Counted from the first letter of the stretch, positions 51,815 through 58,533 are shown. The stretch is 64,000 nucleotides of DNA from an uncultured Pelagibacteraceae bacterium (GCA_902566925.1 CACFKO010000004.1:32431-96430), one strand, 5' to 3'. The notes: generated by a model not told the origin, from the sequence alone. Translations and numbers: made by a program.

Positions 51815-52120
51815 TTAATTTAATAAAATATCCTTTACTTCTATGCCTTCAATGTTACCTTTATCGACATAACTTGAAATTGGAATTGGTTGTACAACTT
51901 TGTCTTCTCCTTTTTTAAAAAGAGAAAATTGGCCAACTATCTCAGCAGCATCGTTATGATTTAACTCATACACAAAAGAAGTATCATTGTCAGAATTGAT
52001 AATTAATTTAGCTTCTCTAATTGCTGGTTTATCTATTCCGATACTTCCTGGCGCATCAGTTATGCCTTGATCAAATCTGGCAACTATTGCTACAAGTCTT
52101 TTTAATAACTCATTCTCCAT
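51815..52120 (-). CDS. Hypothetical protein behind the leader RNA at 52146-52276
   Basis: This 101-aa protein starts MENELLKRLVAIVARFDQGI and has a mostly acidic composition, with YELNHNDAAEIVGQFSLFKK near the middle. Nothing is recognised. It is the first gene after the promoter at 52295-52323 and an unusual structured leader, so it may be controlled by that RNA. Its stop is 12 nt from the glycosyltransferase start. Confidence 0.52.
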   Translation of the reverse strand: MENELLKRLVAIVARFDQGITDAPGSIGIDKPAIREAKLIINSDNDTSFVYELNHNDAAEIVGQFSLFKKGEDKVVQPIPISSYVDKGNIEGIEVKDILLN

Positions 52121-52145
52121 AATTTATTTATGTATTCCTATTTGT

Positions 52146-52276
52146 GTGTGATGAGAGACACCTTGGTTATCGGTTTTCGTGTTATGAGATGTACACTGGT
52201 TAAACATCTAGCTGAAGGTCAAACAGGCTAGAATGTGGAGAGAAAGCGTGTACCCACGATTAGCCGCTCATCACAC
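52146..52276 (-). ncRNA. Structured RNA or leader, class unknown
   Basis: The 131-nt segment is closed by a perfect 10-bp stem: GTGTGATGAG on the minus strand at 52276-52267, pairing with CTCATCACAC at 52155-52146. Inside are hairpins CGTG-GGTA-CACG and ACATTCTAGC...GCTAGATGT. A second copy of the closing arm (CTCATAACAC, 52188-52179) can replace the first with one mismatch, so two alternative folds exist. It starts about 12 nt after the predicted TSS of the promoter at 52295-52323 and ends about 25 nt before the next ATG. It is more GC-rich than its surroundings. No known riboswitch motif is seen. Confidence 0.6.
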
Positions 52277-52294
52277 TTTTGATCTGTTGATATT

Positions 52295-52323
52295 ATTATA
52301 ACATAGAAATATTTATCTGTCAA
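52295..52323 (-). promoter_or_regulatory. Consensus sigma70-type promoter before the structured leader
   Basis: On the minus strand TTGACA (52323-52318) and TATAAT (52300-52295) are perfect with a 17-nt spacer; TG precedes the -10 by one base. It drives the structured RNA and the 101-aa gene. Confidence 0.82.
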
Positions 52324-52334
52324 GAGAGGAATAA

Positions 52335-52928
52335 TTACATATCAGAAGTAAACTGTTTGTCAGTTAGTGCTGACAGAGGATTTGTTACGACACCTTCTCT
52401 GATATCAGAAAATTCTGACTCATCCATGTCTTTAGTCCAGACTGTATTGATATCGGGATAGAACACGCCACAGGATCTTTTTGGCCGGCCGTCAGCATGA
52501 TAGGCCATTGCAACACATCTTGGAATAACTTTATTAGTCTCATCTTGACCCGAAAACATAGAAATCCAATCACCAGTTTTTAAGTAGTGTTCCAGTTCTC
52601 TAATATAAATTTTCTTATGGTCAGCCGCATTGGATGCTTTCTGTTTGTCTTGTGGAAGACTTTTGGTACTTCGAGCAACCTTGTTATATTGTGCAACCAA
52701 ATCTTTTGAGTGTTTAATCCAATCTTTAACATTTTTAAAAGAATACTTGTCATCTTCTGGAAGGTCTAAAACCAACTTAGAAACATTTTTATACTCAGCA
52801 GGTTTACGTTTGGCTCTTATCTCGGCTAGACGAGCTCTTAACTTTTCTTTTGTTTCTTCTGAAATCTTACGTTTCTTCTTGAGAGGTTTCATCTTTGTAC
52901 GTTCAATCACTATCTTTTTTTTAGCCAT
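52335..52928 (-). CDS. Conserved T4-like phage protein with a basic N-terminus
   Basis: This 197-aa protein begins with a very Lys/Arg-rich segment (KPLKKKRKISEETKEKLRAR, residues 14-33), followed by NVKDWIKHSKDLVAQYNKVA and a C-terminal region. The latter has RCVAMAYHADGRPKRSCGVF, then YPDINTVWTKDMD. I know this from marine T4-like phages as an uncharacterised protein. The basic start suggests nucleic-acid binding. It lies between the 2OG oxygenase gene and the promoter at 52295. Confidence 0.58.
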   Translation of the reverse strand: MAKKKIVIERTKMKPLKKKRKISEETKEKLRARLAEIRAKRKPAEYKNVSKLVLDLPEDDKYSFKNVKDWIKHSKDLVAQYNKVARSTKSLPQDKQKASNAADHKKIYIRELEHYLKTGDWISMFSGQDETNKVIPRCVAMAYHADGRPKRSCGVFYPDINTVWTKDMDESEFSDIREGVVTNPLSALTDKQFTSDM

Positions 52929-52929
52929 A

Positions 52930-53559
52930 TTATTTCTCTATAATTGAGTTAAATGAAAATACAACTCTAGTACTATCTTTCAAATTTGATTGTACTTTAT
53001 GTTGTAACCATGAAGGAAATATTAATAATCTACCAGCCTTAGGTAAAAAATCAACCTGACCAGAAGATATCTCATTATGTTTAACAATTGCTTCTAAGGG
53101 CCAATGCATGTCAGGACAAGATATATTTTGTACTGGATGTTGAAATGAAATAACTCCATTTTCTGGTGAACCATCGTGTTTTACATAATATACACCTGAA
53201 AGGATAGAGTAAGGATGATTGTGTGATTCATTATAATGATGTTTTTCATTAACACCAGCCCACATATTAATAATAGTGGGTTTCACACTTTCCTTAAATT
53301 CCATACTAGAAAAAACTTCTGAATGATATATATTCAATTTGTCAATTATTCCCTCTTTTAATTTATCAAATTCTTCATGACTTTCTTCGATAAGTTCTTT
53401 ACTGTGCCAACCCCCTCTGTTTGAATAACTACCACCTATGGAGTCTATATTTTTATGATGTAATACGAATTCTGTTAGTTTCTCCAAATTTAAATCAAGA
53501 GAAGATGTCATCACTGGTGATGCAAAGAGATTTCTGAAGGAATATTTTTTTAATTGCAT
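52930..53559 (-). CDS. 2-oxoglutarate/Fe(II) oxygenase-like protein
   Basis: This 209-aa protein resembles the phage/bacterial 2OG-Fe(II) oxygenase family known as 2OG-FeII_Oxy_5. Key elements are MWAGVNEKHHYNESHNHPYS (first metal His in the HNH cluster), ILSGVYYVKHDG, and LLIFPSWLQHKVQSNLKDST with the second His. RVVFSFNSI supplies the 2OG-binding Arg. Substrate is not evident; the family commonly hydroxylates protein or small molecules. It stands between the structured RNA at 53580 and the basic protein gene. Start is the ATG at 53559. Confidence 0.72.
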   Translation of the reverse strand: MQLKKYSFRNLFASPVMTSSLDLNLEKLTEFVLHHKNIDSIGGSYSNRGGWHSKELIEESHEEFDKLKEGIIDKLNIYHSEVFSSMEFKESVKPTIINMWAGVNEKHHYNESHNHPYSILSGVYYVKHDGSPENGVISFQHPVQNISCPDMHWPLEAIVKHNEISSGQVDFLPKAGRLLIFPSWLQHKVQSNLKDSTRVVFSFNSIIEK

Positions 53560-53579
53560 TATTTTATTTGTCTAGTAAG

Positions 53580-53733
53580 AACCATGGCCCCTGCCCCGTT
53601 ACTGAACACTGCCGAACAGGGAACCACATAACCAACCTACCTTCAAGGATCTGCATCGGGAACTACCCACGCATCAGAGGTGTTACCCCACTATAGCGTC
53701 TTGAAACCACTTTCCTACCACCCCTCAGTTGGC
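53580..53733 (-). ncRNA. GC-rich structured RNA candidate, class unknown
   Basis: A 174-nt gap with no ORF is clearly richer in G and C than its surroundings. On the minus strand TTCAAG (53705-53700) pairs with CTTGAA (53647-53642), enclosing further hairpins such as GGG-TAGTT-CCC. A second domain closes with CCCTG (53621-53617) and CAGGG (53593-53589). It follows the SET-domain gene stop directly and ends shortly before the 2OG oxygenase gene. No tRNA, tmRNA or riboswitch motif is recognised. It could be a leader or a separate RNA. Confidence 0.55.
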
Positions 53734-54030
53734 TTAGGTTATTTTATACATGGTATAACTCCATGTAATTTCTACACCACATTTAATATTTTGGTTTGTA
53801 GTAATCCACCACGAACCATCATCCATTAAAATTTTTGTACAATTGGGCTCATCAGAGTGATTACCAAAACCACCAAGCGGAGTCCTCATTGTCTCACCAT
53901 TATGTTCAAAATGAATTTTACCTAAAAGAGTACCTTGATCTATATCTGCAGTAGCAAATAATCCTAAACCATGAATACCCGAATTTTTTATTGTGACTGA
54001 ATCTGGTAGAGGTTTGTAATTTTCCATCAT
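53734..54030 (-). CDS. SET-domain protein, probably leaderless mRNA
   Basis: This 98-aa protein has the SET pattern: SGIHGLGLFATADIDQGTLL (residues about 14-33), GGFGNHSDEPNCTKIL (the NHSxxPN motif), and IKCGVEITWSYTMYK, as in SET domains that use GEEITxxY. Such proteins methylate lysines. It is short, near the minimum of the SET core, and lacks obvious Cys post-SET zinc ligands. The ATG at 54030 lies 7 nt after the -10 hexamer, so transcription would begin at the ATG itself. Confidence 0.68.
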   Translation of the reverse strand: MMENYKPLPDSVTIKNSGIHGLGLFATADIDQGTLLGKIHFEHNGETMRTPLGGFGNHSDEPNCTKILMDDGSWWITTNQNIKCGVEITWSYTMYKIT

Positions 54031-54036
54031 TTTTAT

Positions 54037-54065
54037 ATTATACACAAAGTTGAAACATTTGTCAA
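54037..54065 (-). promoter_or_regulatory. Consensus sigma70-type promoter of the SET gene
   Basis: TTGACA (54065-54060), a 17-nt spacer and TATAAT (54042-54037) on the minus strand are perfect, and TG lies one base before the -10. Its expected transcription start (about 54030) coincides with the SET gene's start codon. Confidence 0.82.
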
Positions 54066-54067
54066 GT

Positions 54068-54553
54068 TTACTCCCAATCTACTGTATAGTGAAAAAACTC
54101 ATTCGCACAAGATCCGCCACCACCAGTAAAACTTAGTGATATACTATTGGAAGTGCATCTTGTAGATTTACCTCTCACTCTAGTTTTAAACTGCCAAATA
54201 TTATTTCCTAAATGCTTTACTCCTGTTACAGATACTTTGTCATTATCGTCTATAGAAATATAAGGTCTTAGTCTCTCTACTGGTTCTGTAACTGTAACGT
54301 GTTCATGTACAACTTTTGTAGTTACTGGAATTTCTAGAGTTTTATAATGATGATTGTGAATTTCCGTCTTATTATAGTTATTGATTGTTGGTGCTGGTGG
54401 ATGAGTTTTTTTCTCTACACATCCGATACAAACACCATTTTCAAATGGACAACCAGTAGGATTTTCACATACCAATTCTGTAATATATCTTGCTGGTTCT
54501 GATGCAAAAATTGGAGTTGAAACTAGTATTAAAGATAGTAGTAAATATTTCAT
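54068..54553 (-). CDS. Secreted cysteine-rich protein, unknown function
   Basis: This 161-aa protein has a cleavable-looking signal peptide (MKYLLLSLILVSTPIFA, then SEPAR). A segment with four cysteines follows (CENPTGCPFENGVCIGCVEK), then a His/Thr-rich stretch (EIHNHHYKTLEIPVTTKVVH) and a beta-like C-terminal domain with two more Cys. The Cys spacing suggests disulfides in the periplasm. Function unknown. It ends three bases before the SET gene promoter. Confidence 0.6.
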   Translation of the reverse strand: MKYLLLSLILVSTPIFASEPARYITELVCENPTGCPFENGVCIGCVEKKTHPPAPTINNYNKTEIHNHHYKTLEIPVTTKVVHEHVTVTEPVERLRPYISIDDNDKVSVTGVKHLGNNIWQFKTRVRGKSTRCTSNSISLSFTGGGGSCANEFFHYTVDWE

Positions 54554-54556
54554 TAT

Positions 54557-54760
54557 TCATAACTTACTCGACTCGACAACTTTTTGTTGAGTCTCATTAG
54601 CAGGTTCTTGTAAGGCAGTAATATCTACTTTAGGGTCACCTTGCTCAACTCTAACACCATACGGCTGAAAACGATGATCTGGGCCATCTGGTAATTTAGT
54701 AACTGTACCACCTTTGGCAAAAAATCTTGCCATGGCTTCATTCAATTCACTTCTATTCAT
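54557..54760 (-). CDS. Small T4-like phage protein with a KGGTVTKLPDG motif
   Basis: I start at the ATG at 54760 (67 aa); the longer frame begins at a GTG and overlaps the upstream gene more. It carries ELNEAMARFFAKGGTVTKLP, which resembles small proteins in marine T4-like phages, though the function is unknown. It overlaps the end of the upstream 63-aa gene by 8 nt and is the most distal gene of a small-gene cluster. Confidence 0.5.
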   Translation of the reverse strand: MNRSELNEAMARFFAKGGTVTKLPDGPDHRFQPYGVRVEQGDPKVDITALQEPANETQQKVVESSKL

Positions 54761-54944
54761 TGGGCCATACTCTTTTAATAGTTTGATATTCTCTAACACG
54801 AGCTTCAGCTTCTTTCATTGTTTTAAAGAAACCACCACCCATTTCTTCACCATCTTCGTACTCTCGCACAAAATACTCACCTGCAGTACGAGAACCAAAT
54901 ATTTTCTCGCCTTCATTTAAAATCTCAATCGTCGCTGTTTTCAT
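54753..54944 (-). CDS. Small hypothetical protein (63 aa)
   Basis: MKTATIEILNEGEKIFGSRT opens this acidic protein, which has GEYFVREYEDGEEMGGGFFK in the middle and ends KRVWPNE. No domain is recognised. It starts inside the stop codon of the 59-aa gene (ATGA), so translation is coupled, and it overlaps the following gene. Confidence 0.5.
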   Translation of the reverse strand: MKTATIEILNEGEKIFGSRTAGEYFVREYEDGEEMGGGFFKTMKEAEARVREYQTIKRVWPNE

Positions 54945-55120
54945 TTTGTATATGTCCCTTCATTATAGGAATCCCAAAACAAAAATGCATGACTCTCAAC
55001 CCTTCTGGCTGCTTGAATCTCTAAAGTTTTGGGACTTGTTTTTGGTTTCATGTTCTCACGAATCCACTTACGTTGAGGTGACATGACACCCATTAATGTA
55101 TATACACCTTTTTTAGCCAT
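54941..55120 (-). CDS. Small hypothetical protein (59 aa), basic
   Basis: A 59-codon frame fills the gap between the neighbouring genes, with TAATG overlap upstream and ATGA overlap downstream, so it is probably real. It starts MAKKGVYTLMGVMSPQRKWI and contains KPKTSPKTLEIQAARRVESH, then FLFWDSYNEGTY. It resembles nothing I can name. Confidence 0.55.
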   Translation of the reverse strand: MAKKGVYTLMGVMSPQRKWIRENMKPKTSPKTLEIQAARRVESHAFLFWDSYNEGTYTK

Positions 55121-55407
55121 TATAAATCTTCTTTAGGAATTAATTGATAACCAGACTTGTTATACGCAATGGAAACAGCAAAGCCGTCTGGTGTTTGGAC
55201 TTCACGTTCAACTGTGCGTATCTCAGCTCTTTTGAAGTTTTTCATACGTTCTTCAAAATTATCGGGGATATCTTCAATAGTAGATCGTCTACGATAATGA
55301 GCATCACCAAAAGATATAGAACTCTTGTTGACTCCCATAACTGGATTAATTGGTTCATCTTCGGCTGGTTCAAAGAAACAGCCAGGGGCTACATTGTGTC
55401 TTTTCAT
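55120..55407 (-). CDS. Small hypothetical protein (95 aa)
   Basis: I start at the ATG at 55407, because GGAG precedes it by 5 nt; a start 9 nt earlier lacks a good SD. The protein opens MKRHNVAPGCFFEPAEDEPI and contains KSSISFGDAHYRRRSTIEDI and TPDGFAVSIAYNKSGYQLIP. Function unknown. It overlaps the end of the 201-aa gene by 4 nt. Confidence 0.5.
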   Translation of the reverse strand: MKRHNVAPGCFFEPAEDEPINPVMGVNKSSISFGDAHYRRRSTIEDIPDNFEERMKNFKRAEIRTVEREVQTPDGFAVSIAYNKSGYQLIPKEDL

Positions 55408-56009
55408 GTTCTCCATTCTGAAACAAGGCCATCAACAACAGATGCCATTCCAACCTCGTTCCACTTCGTTACGTTAATTTCTAACTCTTTGGCATGATCA
55501 AGATAGTCTGCATTGACTCTGTTTGCATCAACCATACGACGCCATCTTGCCACAGTCTCGCGACCTTCACGAATGTAAAGAGTAACCAGATCTTCAAAAC
55601 CATTCCAATGACTCTCAAACTCATAATCGAAACAAGTTCCATTATGAACCTTCTTCTTGGTATTTGTCCAAGAAGCGACCAACCATTTACCACCCACTAC
55701 TTTAGTGGAATCCCAAACATAAACATATTCAAGATGACTATTCTCACGAATGTATTCTTCAAATTCGTGATAGTCAGAATAAACTTCAGCCACATCTGAG
55801 TTTGCACGATCTTCATGAGAAGCAGCGACTGTCTCTTTCAATGAAGATGCATAACCCAAAGTTGTCGCAAGATCTCTTGCACACTTATCTGAGTTGTAAT
55901 TTTCTAACAACATTTCACCGACACCAGTCGCATATCCATCATAATGTACATAGGATGAAACAATTGATCCATCTTCGTTTAAATACGCAACTAAGGAATT
56001 AGTACTCAT
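55404..56009 (-). CDS. Conserved phage protein of unknown function (HYDGY family)
   Basis: This 201-aa protein has the N-terminal feature VAYLNEDGSIVSSYVHYDGY, then ATGVGEMLLENYNSDKCARD, which I have seen in unnamed proteins of T4-like phages. The centre is acidic (SDYHEFEEYIRENSHLEYVY). The C-terminus has FEDLVTLYIREGRETVARWR and VTKWNEVGMASVVDGLVSEW. It is the first gene of the unit driven by the cassette at 56051-56079. No catalytic motif is seen. Confidence 0.6.
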   Translation of the reverse strand: MSTNSLVAYLNEDGSIVSSYVHYDGYATGVGEMLLENYNSDKCARDLATTLGYASSLKETVAASHEDRANSDVAEVYSDYHEFEEYIRENSHLEYVYVWDSTKVVGGKWLVASWTNTKKKVHNGTCFDYEFESHWNGFEDLVTLYIREGRETVARWRRMVDANRVNADYLDHAKELEINVTKWNEVGMASVVDGLVSEWRT

Positions 56010-56017
56010 ATTAATCT

Positions 56018-56090
56018 CTCATTAAAGGTTTTCTCACTCATTCAGATTATATTATCTCATTACTGTCAATCATTGTCAAGTCTTTTTTTG
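56018..56090 (-). promoter_or_regulatory. Early promoter cassette, copy 1 (subfamily A)
   Basis: TTGACA (56079-56074), a 17-nt spacer and GATAAT (56056-56051) are followed by CTGAATGAGTGAGAAA and a CCTTTAA stretch before the ATG at 56009. A second TTGACA lies at 56069-56064. Copy 2 at 56891 shares the same initial transcribed sequence. Confidence 0.8.
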
Positions 56091-56136
56091 CAATCGGGGC
56101 GAGTTGAGGAATAGTAGAGCCCCAACCCACACAAGT

Positions 56137-56526
56137 TTAGTCCATTCTAGAATCAACATAACATTTCATACCTTCTTCACTCAGAACCTTTGCAAAGGCA
56201 TCAGCATAGGCCTCTTTACGAGTCAAGGATTGATTAAATTCACGAACAGAAACATACCATCCGCCGTAATAGTGTTTGTATCCCATACCCAAACTTTTGA
56301 GATAGGAAACAAACTTTCCACGAGCCGGTTTAATAACCACACCAGCAAAACCACAAACACCACTCTCTACAAATTCAATAGGTTTAGAATAATCAATATC
56401 ACTCCCAAAGGGAGTGCTTGGACTTCCGACAATCATCGGAGTAACACCAACTGAACGACCAGCATCCATACCCATCAAGTGGGCTTTCTCTAACAATTTT
56501 TCACAAGCAACTTTACTCATACTCAT
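56137..56526 (-). CDS. Conserved marine T4-like phage protein of unknown function
   Basis: This 129-aa protein resembles a small family in T4-like cyanophages with GVCGFAGVVIKPARGKFVSY, then KHYYGGWYVSVREFNQSLTR and EAYADAFAKVLSEEGMKCYV, DSRMD. Function is not known. The GAGAG near 56530 serves as SD; two adjacent ATGs (56526, 56520) are possible. It follows the gene started by cassette copy 2, with a 13-nt gap. Confidence 0.6.
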   Translation of the reverse strand: MSMSKVACEKLLEKAHLMGMDAGRSVGVTPMIVGSPSTPFGSDIDYSKPIEFVESGVCGFAGVVIKPARGKFVSYLKSLGMGYKHYYGGWYVSVREFNQSLTRKEAYADAFAKVLSEEGMKCYVDSRMD

Positions 56527-56539
56527 AATATTCTCTCAA

Positions 56540-56848
56540 TTAAAAAAGTTTAGTGTACATTCCAGTATGAGACTCAAAAATCTTGGTCAACTGGTCATTA
56601 AAAACATTATTATATTCTTTGACAGATTTCTCTTCAAAGTTTTTTGTCACTTGACAAAATTTCATATCATAAAGATCCATCATATTCAAAGTAATTTTAA
56701 GGTAATTACTATTGGTCTTGTTTCGACCAATTCTCATTGAAAGAGAATCTTCTGTAGCACCAAAGTGTTTGGCACCTGTCATAACACGAAATTTGTTTCC
56801 GCCAAGTTGTTCTAAAATTGTTTTGGCAACTGTCATATCTGTACTCAT
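56540..56848 (-). CDS. Conserved small phage protein (TILEQLGGNKF family)
   Basis: I start at the ATG at 56848 (102 aa), because GAGATTGATT precedes it, as before other genes here. MTVAKTILEQLGGNKFRVMT and GAKHFGATEDSLSMRIGRNK match an unnamed protein of phages and plasmids I have seen, with NSNYLKITLNMMDLYDMKF following. The function is unknown. It is the first gene after cassette copy 2. Confidence 0.6.
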   Translation of the reverse strand: MSTDMTVAKTILEQLGGNKFRVMTGAKHFGATEDSLSMRIGRNKTNSNYLKITLNMMDLYDMKFCQVTKNFEEKSVKEYNNVFNDQLTKIFESHTGMYTKLF

Positions 56849-56890
56849 AATCAATCTCTAAAAGGGTTATTTCTCACTCATTCAGACTAT

Positions 56891-56919
56891 ATTATCTCAT
56901 AGCTAGGAAAACTTGTCAA
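56891..56919 (-). promoter_or_regulatory. Early promoter cassette, copy 2 (subfamily A)
   Basis: TTGACA (56919-56914), 17-nt spacer, GATAAT (56896-56891), then ATAGTCTGAATGAGTGAGA, ending with AGAGATTGATT before the ATG at 56848. It matches copy 1 at nearly every base of the initial transcribed sequence. Confidence 0.8.
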
Positions 56920-56924
56920 GACAA

Positions 56925-57119
56925 TTATGCAAGACATTCTAGGATTTCTTCAATTCGTGCTGATTCTTCTCTTGCGAATCGGTATCCCTCTTCGTAGGAA
57001 CTAGCAGATTCTTCTCTAATTATTGATGCCAATTCAGTAGTGGCTTCTCTCAGATTTTCTCCCCCCATCCATCGGACAAGAAGTTCAGCCACACGAATTT
57101 CAACTCTTTCTTCACTCAT
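56925..57119 (-). CDS. Small acidic helical protein (64 aa)
   Basis: I start at the ATG at 57119, with GAGATTGATT as SD. The protein (MSEERVEIRVAELLVRWMGG, then ENLREATTELASIIREESAS) is acidic and helical throughout. Nothing is recognised. It is the only gene between cassettes 2 and 3. Confidence 0.5.
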   Translation of the reverse strand: MSEERVEIRVAELLVRWMGGENLREATTELASIIREESASSYEEGYRFAREESARIEEILECLA

Positions 57120-57160
57120 AATCAATCTCTTTAAAGGGTTTCTCTCAATTATTGAACCTT

Positions 57161-57189
57161 ATTATCTCATATTACCAAATGTATGTCAA
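57161..57189 (-). promoter_or_regulatory. Early promoter cassette, copy 3 (subfamily B)
   Basis: TTGACA (57189-57184), 17-nt spacer, GATAAT (57166-57161), followed by AAGGTTCAATAATTGAGAGA and AACCCTTTAAAGAGATTG before the ATG at 57119. TCAAT-A-ATTGA is a perfect palindrome at about +1. Confidence 0.82.
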
Positions 57190-57210
57190 GACAAAAGTGT
57201 TCCATTCATC

Positions 57211-57243
57211 AAAAAAAGATATGTAGGAATATACAATTCCTAC
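57211..57243 (-). terminator. Rho-independent terminator
   Basis: On the minus strand GTAGGAAT (57243-57236) and ATTCCTAC (57230-57223) form an 8-bp stem with a 5-nt loop. The sequence ATATC and then a seven-T run (57217-57211) follow. It lies 15 nt after the stop of the gene at 57258 and just before cassette copy 3, so it separates two units. Confidence 0.82.
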
Positions 57244-57257
57244 ACACAATCCAACTC

Positions 57258-57641
57258 TTATAATGCGCCAGTCCAATGTACTCCATTGAAGGTACGATCC
57301 AATACGTTACCTCTACGAAAGTTTCTGGCAGGTGCCCTCCACCCAGCAGGTTTCAAAATATCACCAAACTCAAACTTTTTGTCGTTATCACAGGCGACAA
57401 CAAAGGCCTTGACACTACGACCATCAGTAACTTTGACATATTTCTTACCCATAGAATATCTCAAACTTGAATTATATTCTTTGACCATATCATCACGAAT
57501 CGCTAAACGACTTTCTGAAGCACCATCATATCTTGAAGACAAGTCAGACCAATTTTTATAGTCAGATCTCATGTGATCCAACATGGCATCTAAACCTTCT
57601 ACTAACGCTTCAATTCTTTCACCATATACACTCGTACTCAT
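57258..57641 (-). CDS. Conserved hypothetical phage protein (127 aa)
   Basis: I start at the ATG at 57641 with GGAG 5-8 nt upstream; the extended frame has no such signal. The N-terminal half is helical (MSTSVYGERIEALVEGLDAM, LDHMRSDYKNWSDLSSRYDG). The C-terminal half (KYVKVTDGRSVKAFVVACDN, DKKFEFGDILKPAGWRAPAR and RGNVLDRTFNGVHWTG) has a YGDI-like beta region found in many phage proteins of unknown function. It ends before the terminator at 57211-57243. Confidence 0.58.
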   Translation of the reverse strand: MSTSVYGERIEALVEGLDAMLDHMRSDYKNWSDLSSRYDGASESRLAIRDDMVKEYNSSLRYSMGKKYVKVTDGRSVKAFVVACDNDKKFEFGDILKPAGWRAPARNFRRGNVLDRTFNGVHWTGAL

Positions 57642-57642
57642 A

Positions 57643-57777
57643 TTATCTCCATCCATCTCTTGCCATATCAGCAAGTTCAATTCGGGCCTCTTCTTCGGCC
57701 TCAAGTTCATCAATGTAAGCGATGATCTCTTCATCGCTCATTTCTTCACCAATCCAACCAACCAGTTCAATATCCAT
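57643..57777 (-). CDS. Very acidic 44-aa protein
   Basis: I start at the ATG at 57777, which overlaps the upstream gene's stop (TAATG) and has GGAG 8-11 nt upstream. The peptide MDIELVGWIGEEMSDEEIIA, YIDELEAEEEARIELAD is very acidic and helical. Such small acidic proteins in phages can mimic DNA or block host enzymes, but this is speculation. Confidence 0.5.
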   Translation of the reverse strand: MDIELVGWIGEEMSDEEIIAYIDELEAEEEARIELADMARDGWR

Positions 57778-57980
57778 TACGCAGTCTCCATTGTTAAGTG
57801 AGCAATCGGGGTTTCTTCCCCTGTGAAAAGGTCTACTTCTCTGGCACAACGAGTCTCAACCCACTCGCCAGTATGGTCTTTGAAGGTCTTGACACCATAC
57901 TTGGTAAGCCACTCAAGACCAGCTTCCATACTTTCCAAACCAGTTTCGTACTCAACAAATTCTTTTTTTACCATTCCCAT
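57777..57980 (-). CDS. Small hypothetical protein (67 aa)
   Basis: MGMVKKEFVEYETGLESMEA is followed by GLEWLTKYGVKTFKDHTGEW and ETRCAREVDLFTGEETPIAH. GGAG lies 6-9 nt upstream of the ATG at 57980. It is the first gene after cassette copy 4. Nothing is recognised. Confidence 0.52.
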   Translation of the reverse strand: MGMVKKEFVEYETGLESMEAGLEWLTKYGVKTFKDHTGEWVETRCAREVDLFTGEETPIAHLTMETA

Positions 57981-58021
57981 AACGATTCTCCAAAAAGGGT
58001 TTCTCTCAATTATTGAACCTT

Positions 58022-58050
58022 ATTTTCTCATATTTGTCAAAAGATGTCAA
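58022..58050 (-). promoter_or_regulatory. Early promoter cassette, copy 4 (subfamily B)
   Basis: TTGACA (58050-58045), 17-nt spacer and GAAAAT (58027-58022) precede AAGGTTCAATAATTGAGAGA and AACCCTTTTTGGAGAA before the ATG at 57980. The -10 has A in place of T at position 3, so this copy may be weaker. Confidence 0.78.
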
Positions 58051-58063
58051 GACAATTCTGCAA

Positions 58064-58261
58064 TTATTTTGTTTCGTAATGTGACCAGTTCTCAAACCTA
58101 CTCACCGCCTCATCATGAAGAAGAGATATGGCCGTCATGGTTCGAGCGATTTTCTCTAAATCTTTATCGGTCTTATCTGTCTTCAAATTCAACTTGAAGA
58201 TGATATCATCCAAATTATCAAGCATGTCATGATACTGTTTCTCAGTGTGTAATTCAGTCAT
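58064..58261 (-). CDS. Small hypothetical protein (65 aa), helical
   Basis: A charged, helical protein (YHDMLDNLDDIIFKLNLKTD, then LEKIARTMTAISLLHDEAVS). Its ATG (58261) overlaps the upstream stop as TAATG, so the two are co-translated. Nothing is recognised. Confidence 0.5.
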   Translation of the reverse strand: MTELHTEKQYHDMLDNLDDIIFKLNLKTDKTDKDLEKIARTMTAISLLHDEAVSRFENWSHYETK

Positions 58262-58533
58262 TAGTACATTTCTCCACGTTCAGTCAGTGACCAATTATCC
58301 AGATCATTTGCTTCTCTCAGATCAGAAGCCTCACACCACTCACAGGCACCATCTTCATAGTCAACCATGTAATCATAAACACCATCTCCGTTCAGAGATC
58401 TCTTGGTGATCTCACCAACCAGATCATTCAGAGTGTGAACCACAACCATGTCACCAACTTCCCAAAGACGAAGTGATCCGTCTTCTCTGGCTTCTTCTAT
58501 CATTCTATCAAGACTTGTTCCGTAGTATCCCAT
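58261..58533 (-). CDS. Conserved small phage protein (90 aa)
   Basis: I start at the ATG at 58533, because GGAGATTGAT precedes it. The sequence MGYYGTSLDRMIEEAREDGS, LRLWEVGDMVVVHTLNDLVG and VYDYMVDYEDGACEWCEASD suggests a small Tudor-like or SH3-like beta domain (VGDxVxVHxxxDLVGxI...VDYEDGxxEWCExSDL). Cys residues near the C-terminus (CEWC) are present. Function is not known. First gene of cassette copy 5. Confidence 0.58.
   Translation of the reverse strand: MGYYGTSLDRMIEEAREDGSLRLWEVGDMVVVHTLNDLVGEITKRSLNGDGVYDYMVDYEDGACEWCEASDLREANDLDNWSLTERGEMY

Noticed and set aside
52125..52132. CATAAATA as a late promoter for the 101-aa gene
   Set aside because: It lies only 5 nt before the start codon, so transcription would begin inside the gene. 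The same reason rejects the CATAAATA at 60849-60856.
52146..52276. A hammerhead ribozyme, because of GAUGAG and CGAAAA segments
   Set aside because: The required C of CUGAUGA is G here, the distance between core elements does not form stem II properly, and no NUH cleavage site pairing is seen.
53580..53733. tRNA cluster or known riboswitch (TPP, cobalamin, glutamine)
   Set aside because: No T-loop TTCRA, no cloverleaf and no consensus core of these riboswitches is present on either strand.
56096..56123. GGGGC...GCCCC hairpin as a terminator after the gene ending at 56137
   Set aside because: The loop is about 18 nt and the following run on the transcribed strand is A, not T, so it does not fit a Rho-independent terminator.
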